From Planctomycetota bacterium (GTDB lineage Bacteria; Planctomycetota; UBA1135; JAKEFM01), in contig JAKEFM010000086.1 of assembly GCA_022616055.1 (NCBI GenBank), positions 1 through 64,000 of the forward strand: a stretch of DNA of 64,000 nucleotides, read 5' to 3'. The notes beneath the pieces were generated by a model. The model was not told where the DNA came from. It worked only from the letters and a program-made list of their open reading frames with translations, and did not search any database. Below are positions 58,286 to 64,000 of the stretch, piece by piece. The translations under genes and the position numbers were made by a program. Position 1 is the stretch's first letter. Each line of letters begins with the position of its first letter.

Positions 58286-59788
58286 TCAGAGCGCGCGGAG
58301 GGCGGGGGACTCGGTCGTCGCCTCGCGCCGCTCGCCCGTCGACTCGACCCTCTCCTTCTCGATCGAGGCGAGGAGCTCCGGGGTCACGTCTCCCGTCGGG
58401 TAGATCCCCGTCATGCAGGCCGAGCAGAACGTGTCGATCGAGGGGTTGTCGGCCCGCACGGACGCGACCATCGCGTCATGCGGGAGGTAGAGGAGGTAGT
58501 CGGCCCCGAGCTCCCGTCGAACCTGGTCGACGGTCTTGCCGCGCGCGATGAACTCCGTCTTCGTCGCCATGTCGATCCCGTACGGACAGGGAGAGATGAG
58601 CGGAGGGCAGCAGATCGCGAGGTAGACCTCGCGCGCGCCCGCGCTCCGCACGATCCGGACGAGGCTCCTCGCGGTGTTCCCGCGGACGATCGAGTCGTCG
58701 ACGAGGAGGACCCTCTTCCCCTCGAACTCCTCGGGGATCGGGTTGAGCTTGCGCCGGACGGACCGCCGCCGCATCTCCTGGTCCGGCATGATGAAGGTCC
58801 GGCCGATGTAGCGGTTCTTGACGAGCCCCTCGCGGTAGGGGACGCCGAGGGAGCGCGCGAGCGCCGTCGCGGCGTCGCGGGCCGAGTCGGGGACCGGCAC
58901 GACGATGTCGGGCATCGGGGCCCCGCGGCGGCGCCACTCGGAGCCGAGGGCCTCCCCGAATCCCAGGCGGGAGCGATAGACGCTCGCCCCGTCGAGGCGG
59001 GAGTCGGGGCGCGCGAAGTAGACGTACTCGAAGACGCACGGACGGTGGGGGCGGTCGGAGAGTTTCGCCGCGTGGAGGCGCCGCTGCCGGTCGACGAACA
59101 CCCCCTCCCCGGCGGCGACATCCCGGAGCCGGTGGAACCCGGCGACGTCGAGGGCGACCGACTCCGACGCGAAGGCGTACGCCACTCCCCGCTCGTCCCG
59201 CCGCTCGCCGAGGACCAGGGGCTTGATCCCGTAGGGATCGCGGAAGGCGACGAGCCCGGCCCCGGCGATCATCCCGACGACGGAATAGGACCCCTTGACC
59301 GTGGCAAAGACGCCGCGGATGGCCTGGAAGACGCGCTCCGGGGTGACGCCGTCCGGGCCGGCGTCGATCAGCTCGCGCGCGAAGACGTAGAGGATCGCCT
59401 CGAGGTCGCACCTCGACTGGAGGTGGATCCCGCGCGCGCGGAAGTAGCTGTCCTTCAGCTCGAGGAAGTTCGTGACGTTCCCGTTGTGCGCCAGCGCGAC
59501 GCCGTGCGGGAAGGTGATGACGAAGGGCTGGACGTCCTCGCCCGCCCCGGCGCCCACGGTCGGGTAGCGGACGTGACCGATCCCGAGGTTTCCCCGGAGG
59601 CGGGAGACGTTCTTCTCGACGAAGATGTCCCGGACGAGGCCGTTCCCCTTCTTCACGTGGAAGGCGTCGGAAAACGTGACGATGCCGGCGGCGTCCTGGC
59701 CGCGGTGCTGGACCGCGATCAGGGCCTCGTAGAGGAGGGGAACGACCTCCTCGCCGTCGGAGCCGTAGATCCCGATGAATCCGCACAT
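58286..59788 (-). CDS. purF: Amidophosphoribosyltransferase
   Basis: A 500-residue purine-synthesis enzyme. Met1 is followed by Cys2 (MCGFIGIYG), the N-terminal glutaminase nucleophile. AVQHRGQDAAGIVTF and LAHNGNVTNF are typical of the glutaminase half. The phosphoribosyltransferase half has VLLVDDSIVRGNTARSL (the PRPP loop), and CSACMTGIYPTGD lies near the C-terminus. It transfers glutamine-derived ammonia to PRPP, the first committed step of purine synthesis. Length and motifs fit the family. Confidence 0.97.
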   Translation of the reverse strand: MCGFIGIYGSDGEEVVPLLYEALIAVQHRGQDAAGIVTFSDAFHVKKGNGLVRDIFVEKNVSRLRGNLGIGHVRYPTVGAGAGEDVQPFVITFPHGVALAHNGNVTNFLELKDSYFRARGIHLQSRCDLEAILYVFARELIDAGPDGVTPERVFQAIRGVFATVKGSYSVVGMIAGAGLVAFRDPYGIKPLVLGERRDERGVAYAFASESVALDVAGFHRLRDVAAGEGVFVDRQRRLHAAKLSDRPHRPCVFEYVYFARPDSRLDGASVYRSRLGFGEALGSEWRRRGAPMPDIVVPVPDSARDAATALARSLGVPYREGLVKNRYIGRTFIMPDQEMRRRSVRRKLNPIPEEFEGKRVLLVDDSIVRGNTARSLVRIVRSAGAREVYLAICCPPLISPCPYGIDMATKTEFIARGKTVDQVRRELGADYLLYLPHDAMVASVRADNPSIDTFCSACMTGIYPTGDVTPELLASIEKERVESTGERREATTESPALRAL

Positions 59789-59922
59789 CGAAGCGCGTGG
59801 AGATAGGCCCGGGACCGGCAGCCTCGACCCGCCATCACCCGGGCGCGCAACCTAGCATTCCCGCGCGGGGGACGGAAGCGCTCGCGCCCGCCTGCGCGTG
59901 GACGCCCGCGGAGGCGAGGGGC

Positions 59923-59928
59923 TATCCT
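59923..59928 (+). promoter_or_regulatory. -10-like hexamer before GT9 gene
   Basis: TATCCT lies 10 nt before the GTG start, with no ribosome-binding site between. Transcription would start within a few bases of the start codon, suggesting a leaderless message. Confidence 0.35.
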
Positions 59929-59937
59929 CGTCGGGCG

Positions 59938-61149
59938 GTGCGATTCCGCCTCTCGACCCTCCAGCGCGTCGACCGCGACCTCGGCCCGCTCGTCTGCGGC
60001 GCGCTGCAGCCCCTCCGATGGCTCCGGGGATGCCGGGATCCCGACGTCCCGGTCCGCTCGATCCTCGCCGTCAAGTTCTGGGGGATCGGGAGCCTCGTCC
60101 TCCTCGGCCCGGCGCTGCGCGCGCTCCGCGCCCGCCACCCCGGCGCGCGGCTCGACCTCCTCACCCTCGAGGGGAACGCGCCCCTCGCCCGCCTCCTCCC
60201 CGTCCTCGACGGCGTCCTCCCCGTGAGCCTCGAGGGGGGCGCGATCCGGATCGCCCGGAACCTCGCCGCCCTCTTCCTCCGCCTGCGCCGGCGCCGCTAC
60301 GACCTCCTCGTCGACTTCGAGTTCTTCTCGCGCTTCTCGGCGATCCTCGCCTTCCTCTCCGGGGCCCGGCGGACGGCCGGATTCTGGGCGCCGAACGCCT
60401 ACCGCGGGGACCTCCACGACGATCGCGTCCCGTTCAACCGCTACTGGCACGTGACGCGCAATTTCCGCGCCCTCGCGGGCGCGCCCGAGGAGCCGGTTCT
60501 CGCCCCGGACCTCGTCCGGCCGGTCCTCGGAGCGGCGGCGCGCGCGCGCGCGTCGGCCCTCGAGGCGGAGCTCGGCGTCGGCGAGGATCGGCCGCTGATC
60601 CTCCTCAATCCCAACGCCGGGGACCTCGCCCTCGAGCGGCGCTGGCCCGCGGAACACTTCGCCGCGCTCGCCGACCGGTTCGCTCCCGAGGCCGCTCTCG
60701 CCTGGATCGGCGCGCCCTCGGAGCGCCCCTACGTCGAGTCGATCCGGGCGCGCATGGCTCGCCCTGCGGCGAGCGCGAACCTCGCGGGGACGCTCTCGAT
60801 CGAGGAACTCCTCGCGCTCCTCGAGCGCGCCGCCCTCCTCGTGACGAACGACTCGGGGCCGCTCCACCTCGCCTCCTCGCTCGGCGCGCCCACCGTCGCC
60901 CTCTTCGGCCCGGAGACGCCCGTCATGTACGGTCCGCTCTCCCCCGGGGCCGTCACCTTCTACCGGCCTCCCCCCTGCAGCCCGTGCATCAACGTCCACG
61001 AGAACAAGATGCACGCGTGCTACTTCAGCCGGGCCGAGTGCCTCGTGCGGATCCTCCCCGAGGAGGTCCTCGCCGCTTGCCGGGAGCTCCTGGCGCTCCG
61101 CCGCCTGCGGCCGAGGCCCGCCGTCGCGGCGGTCGAGGCGGCGCGGTGA
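59938..61149 (+). CDS. Family 9 glycosyltransferase (heptosyltransferase-like)
   Basis: A 403-residue GT-B protein of the ADP-heptose:LPS heptosyltransferase type. Recognisable segments are ILAVKFWGIGSLVLLGPALRAL (N-terminal acceptor side), RYDLLVDFEFFSRFSAI, LLNPNAGDLALERRWPAEHF, and VTNDSGPLHLASSLGAPTVALFGPETP (the GT9 signature in the C-terminal domain). It would add a sugar to a lipid or surface glycan. The GTG start follows TATCCT closely. A late CSPCINVHENKMHACYFSRAEC segment has four cysteines that are unusual for heptosyltransferases. The stop overlaps the radical SAM start (GTGA). Confidence 0.9.
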   Translation: MRFRLSTLQRVDRDLGPLVCGALQPLRWLRGCRDPDVPVRSILAVKFWGIGSLVLLGPALRALRARHPGARLDLLTLEGNAPLARLLPVLDGVLPVSLEGGAIRIARNLAALFLRLRRRRYDLLVDFEFFSRFSAILAFLSGARRTAGFWAPNAYRGDLHDDRVPFNRYWHVTRNFRALAGAPEEPVLAPDLVRPVLGAAARARASALEAELGVGEDRPLILLNPNAGDLALERRWPAEHFAALADRFAPEAALAWIGAPSERPYVESIRARMARPAASANLAGTLSIEELLALLERAALLVTNDSGPLHLASSLGAPTVALFGPETPVMYGPLSPGAVTFYRPPPCSPCINVHENKMHACYFSRAECLVRILPEEVLAACRELLALRRLRPRPAVAAVEAAR

Positions 61150-62555
61150 TCGCCTCGAGGCTCCCCTCCCGCCACGCGCGGCGCGTCGTCCTCCTCAACC
61201 CCCCGGGCCGCGAGCTCTACCTGCGCGACTACTACTGCTCGAAGACGACGAAGTCGAACTACCTCTACCCGCCGATCGACCTCGTCGTCCTCTCGGGCTC
61301 CCTGGCGCGCGACTTCGAGGTCCGCGTCCTCGACGCGCTCGCCGAGCGCCTCGATCCGCCCCGGGCCCTCGAGCGCCTCGCGTCCCTCGCCCCCGACGCC
61401 ATCGTCTCGCTCGTCGGGGCGGTCTCGTGGGAGGAGGACCGCCCCTTCCTCGAGGAGGCGAAGCGGCGCACGGGCGCCCTCCTCCTCGCGACGGGCGACC
61501 TCTTCCGGGAGGGGGCCGCGGAGACCCTCGCCGCCAACCCCTCGATCGACGGCGCGCTCCTCTCCTTCGCGAACGGCGACGCCGGGGCGATCCTGCGCGG
61601 GGACATGGGAGCCGTCGAGTCGGCGGTCTTCCGCGACGGCGGGGGGATCCGCGAGCGGCCCCCGCGCGCCGCGCGCGGCTCCTTCCGCGTCCCGACGCCG
61701 CGCCACGACCTCTTCCCCCGCCGCGGCTACCGCTTCTCCTTCGCCCGTCGCCGCCGCTTCGTCTCGATGCTCACCGACTTCGGCTGCCCCTACCCGTGCA
61801 CCTTCTGCATCATGGGTACGCTCGGCTTTGCGACGCGCCCCCTCGCCGACGTCCTCGAGGAGCTGGCGTTCGTCCGCTCGCTCGGCGTCCGGGAGATCTT
61901 CTTCCTCGACCAGACCTTCGGCGTTCAGGCCGAGCGCGCCCGCGACCTGTGCGCCTCGATGGCGGGGAGGGGCTGGTCCTGGACGGCCTTCACCCGACCC
62001 GATCGCGCCTCCTCCGGCCTCTTCGAGGCGATGGCGGGGGGGGGATGCCACACGGTGATCCTCGGCGTCGAATCCGCCGACGACGCGCGCCTGCGCGAGT
62101 ACCGCAAGGGATACACGACCGAGGAGGTCCGCGAGGCCTTCGCGCGGGCGCGCCGCTCGGGCCTGCGCACCGTCGGCACGTTCCTGATCGGCGGGCCGGA
62201 GGACGACGAGGACTCCTTCCGCCGCGCCGTCGAGTTCGCGGTCGAGCTGCGCTGCGACTTCGCCTCCTTCAACGTCGCCGTTCCGAGGTTCGGTACCCCC
62301 TGGCGCGAGGAGCTCGTCCGGGACGGACTCGCCGAACCGAATCGAGTCGACATGGACCAGGCGGGCGAGCGAATCGCCATGCCGACCCGGTTCCTGACCC
62401 GCGAGGAGGTCCTTCGGGCCAAGAGGCGCGCGATCCGCTCCTTTTATCTCCGGCCGTCGTACCTCGCGCGCCGCCTCCTCGCGCTCCGCACCCTCCACGA
62501 GGCGCGCTCCCAGTTCTCGGAGGGGCTCGCCCTGCTCGCGCGCAATCGCGGATAG
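61146..62555 (+). CDS. B12-binding-domain radical SAM protein
   Basis: A 469-residue protein. The first ~150 residues match a B12-binding-like fold (VVLLNPPG, YPPIDLVVLSGSLARDFEVRVLDA), though the classic DxHxxG cobalamin motif is missing. The radical SAM cluster motif is CPYPCTFC (Cys214, Cys218, Cys221), followed by EIFFLDQTFG and a GVESADD segment. The type is common beside glycosyltransferase genes and modifies lipids or polyketide-like molecules. It is coupled to the GT9 gene by a GTGA overlap. The chemistry is unknown. Confidence 0.88.
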   Translation: MIASRLPSRHARRVVLLNPPGRELYLRDYYCSKTTKSNYLYPPIDLVVLSGSLARDFEVRVLDALAERLDPPRALERLASLAPDAIVSLVGAVSWEEDRPFLEEAKRRTGALLLATGDLFREGAAETLAANPSIDGALLSFANGDAGAILRGDMGAVESAVFRDGGGIRERPPRAARGSFRVPTPRHDLFPRRGYRFSFARRRRFVSMLTDFGCPYPCTFCIMGTLGFATRPLADVLEELAFVRSLGVREIFFLDQTFGVQAERARDLCASMAGRGWSWTAFTRPDRASSGLFEAMAGGGCHTVILGVESADDARLREYRKGYTTEEVREAFARARRSGLRTVGTFLIGGPEDDEDSFRRAVEFAVELRCDFASFNVAVPRFGTPWREELVRDGLAEPNRVDMDQAGERIAMPTRFLTREEVLRAKRRAIRSFYLRPSYLARRLLALRTLHEARSQFSEGLALLARNRG

Positions 62556-62567
62556 CCTCTCTCCCCC

Positions 62568-64000
62568 CTGACGTCCCCTCCTCCGCGCCGCACGGATCGC
62601 GCCGACGCCGCCCGCGGCGCCCTTTTCGTCGGGGCGCTCCTCGCCCTCGCCTACGCCGACGCGCTCGTCGGCGGGAAGGCGCTCGCCCCGAGCGTCGGTC
62701 TCCCGGGCGTCCTTCCGACGGGTCCGGTCGCGGCTCGCGCCCCCGCGCCGCCGGCGCCCTACGCCGACGTCTCGGCAGCCTTCATCGACGAGCCGCTCGC
62801 CCCCGTCGTCTCGGACGCCTGGGCGCGCGGGGAAGCCCCGCTCTGGAACCCCTACAACGGCTGCGGGTCCCCGCTCCTCGCGAGCATGCAGCCGGCCCCG
62901 CTCTCTCCGCTGCGCCTCCCCGCCTTCCTGTTCCCCGCGGACCCGTTGGCCCTCGACCTCGGCTACCTCCTGCGTCTCTTCGTCGCCGGATGGTTCACCT
63001 TTCTCTTCCTGCGCGGTCGCGGGATCGCGCAGGCCGGGGCCTGCGCGGGGGCGGCCGCCTTCGCGCTTACCGGATACCTGACCCTCCATCTCCCGATGCA
63101 CCACCTCGGCGTCGAGGTGTGCCTCCCCGCCGCCTGTTTCGCCGTCGACCGGGCTCTCGCGAGCGGCACTCGCGCCTCCCTTGTCGGCGTCTTCCTCGTC
63201 GCCTGGTCCGCCGGAGTCGGCGGGAATCCTCAGGCGACCCTCCTCCTGTACGCCTTCACGGCCGCCCTCGGGCTGGGCCACGCGCGGCGCTCCGGCATCG
63301 GCTCCCTCCTGCGGGTCGGAACCGCGGCCCTCCTCGGGGCGCTCGCGGCCTCCCCGGCCCTCCTCCCCGCGGTCGAGTACATCCGCCGGTCCTCGAGCCC
63401 CCACGATCACCTCCCCGGTCTCGACCACTTCCAGCCGGGCGCCCTCCTCGGGGCGTTCGTGCCTGGAGCCTGCCGCGCGAGCGCCCCCCCGGGGGGGGTC
63501 TCCCCTTACGCCCCCTTCCCGATCGGAGCGGCGGTCGGAGCCCTGGCGGTCCTCGGGATCTCGCGCCGGGAGACCCGCCTGCCGTCGCGGGCCTTCGCGG
63601 CGGCGGCCCTCCTCTATCTCCTGCAGGCCTTCGGCGCCCCGGTCGTCTCGGAGGCGATCGGAGGACTCCCGCTCCTGGGCGAGACGCGGATCTACAAGTA
63701 CGGGGCCTCCCCCTTCGCCTTCGCCGCCGCCTGCCTCGCGGCTCTGGGCGTGGACCGGCTCGCGCGGGCGCGGCCCCGCGCGGCCCTCGCGGCGGCCGCG
63801 CTCGTCCCCCTCGAGCTCGTCCTCGCCGTGCCCCGAACCCGTCCCGAGCGCGTCGAGCCGTTGACCGCAGCCCCCTACCTCGACTTCCTCCGGCGCCAGG
63901 AGGGGCCCTTCCGGACCTTCGGGATCCTCGGCGCGCTCCCCCCGAACGTGAACGCCCCCTTCGGGATCGAGGACGTGCGCATCCACGAGGGGATCCTCGA
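62568..64000 (+). CDS. YfhO-like membrane protein, 3'-truncated, no canonical start
   Basis: An open frame runs from the radical SAM stop to the window end and is absent from the track because it lacks both a standard start codon and a stop. The protein has several membrane helices and the YfhO-type motif APLWNPYNGCGSPLLASMQPA in two overlapping parts early on, with GLPLLGETRIYKYGASPFAFA later. No ATG, GTG or TTG occurs in frame before residue ~105. CTG at 62568 is the most plausible start unless a small indel hides another. YfhO proteins are linked to glycosylation of lipoteichoic acid in Bacillus. It follows the radical SAM gene by 12 nt. Confidence 0.72.
   Translation, partial: MTSPPPRRTDRADAARGALFVGALLALAYADALVGGKALAPSVGLPGVLPTGPVAARAPAPPAPYADVSAAFIDEPLAPVVSDAWARGEAPLWNPYNGCGSPLLASMQPAPLSPLRLPAFLFPADPLALDLGYLLRLFVAGWFTFLFLRGRGIAQAGACAGAAAFALTGYLTLHLPMHHLGVEVCLPAACFAVDRALASGTRASLVGVFLVAWSAGVGGNPQATLLLYAFTAALGLGHARRSGIGSLLRVGTAALLGALAASPALLPAVEYIRRSSSPHDHLPGLDHFQPGALLGAFVPGACRASAPPGGVSPYAPFPIGAAVGALAVLGISRRETRLPSRAFAAAALLYLLQAFGAPVVSEAIGGLPLLGETRIYKYGASPFAFAAACLAALGVDRLARARPRAALAAAALVPLELVLAVPRTRPERVEPLTAAPYLDFLRRQEGPFRTFGILGALPPNVNAPFGIEDVRIHEGIL

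Overview
The window is very GC-rich throughout, with dense coding on both strands, many GTG starts and frequent 1-4 nt ATGA/GTGA overlaps between genes. An outer-membrane efflux factor, several lipobox proteins and a periplasmic adaptor indicate a diderm bacterium. Exported FG-GAP, beta-helix, cupredoxin/propeller, golvesin-type amidase and CRTAC/UnbV proteins, several ending in a similar beta-rich module, recall uncultured or deep-branching high-GC Planctomycetota. Acidobacteriota or Myxococcota remain possible; no rRNA is present to settle this.

Layout. 1-2.7 kb: a truncated M28 peptidase and a diheme MauG/cytochrome c peroxidase-like protein. 2.8-8.6 kb: a TetR-regulated efflux operon (FtsX-type permease, ATPase, HlyD adaptor, OprM-type outer-membrane factor, frameshifted DoxX), with TTGAC half-sites before both the regulator and the pump genes. 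8.6-21.6 kb: a second M28 peptidase, an APC permease with a long cytosolic tail, then mostly exported proteins (beta-helix, seven-repeat FG-GAP, carboxypeptidase-regulatory-like, HAD, amidase). 21.6-30.7 kb: an unusual intergenic region with palindromes, GH3 glycosidase, RraA-like protein, a double-size MurQ/GKRP-like SIS protein coupled to a lipase-maturation-factor-like membrane protein, and a P1/DmpA peptidase. 30.7-37.2 kb: cupredoxin-propeller protein, a 49-residue CxxCxGxG protein absent from the ORF track, threonine dehydratase-like and FAD oxidoreductase genes, XthA and a TGVGE-repeat lipoprotein.

37.3-46.4 kb is a surface-glycan block: DUF2142-like membrane protein, GT2, flippase and GT4 in one overlapping minus-strand operon, divergent from a membrane sulfatase-like hydrolase and a CRTAC/UnbV protein. 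46.4-51.5 kb has a tandem-ACT protein, TPR lipoprotein, HAD hydrolase, an orphan MoxR ATPase, an AT-rich structured RNA candidate with a strong terminator, and an NAD synthetase split into separate amidohydrolase and synthetase genes. 51.5-57.3 kb has an ECF sigma factor, an anti-sigma factor whose extracytoplasmic part looks RseB-like, a HEAT-repeat protein, a hypothetical protein and a Tat-exported protein. 57.5-64 kb has tRNA-Arg(CCG), pdxH, purF, GT9, a radical SAM/B12 protein and a truncated YfhO-like membrane protein.

The most unusual signal is the RNA candidate at about 49.56-49.82 kb. One segment can pair with either of two partners, and both arms of its first stem recur exactly inside the ECF sigma gene 6 kb away, in a locally AT-rich stretch of that gene.
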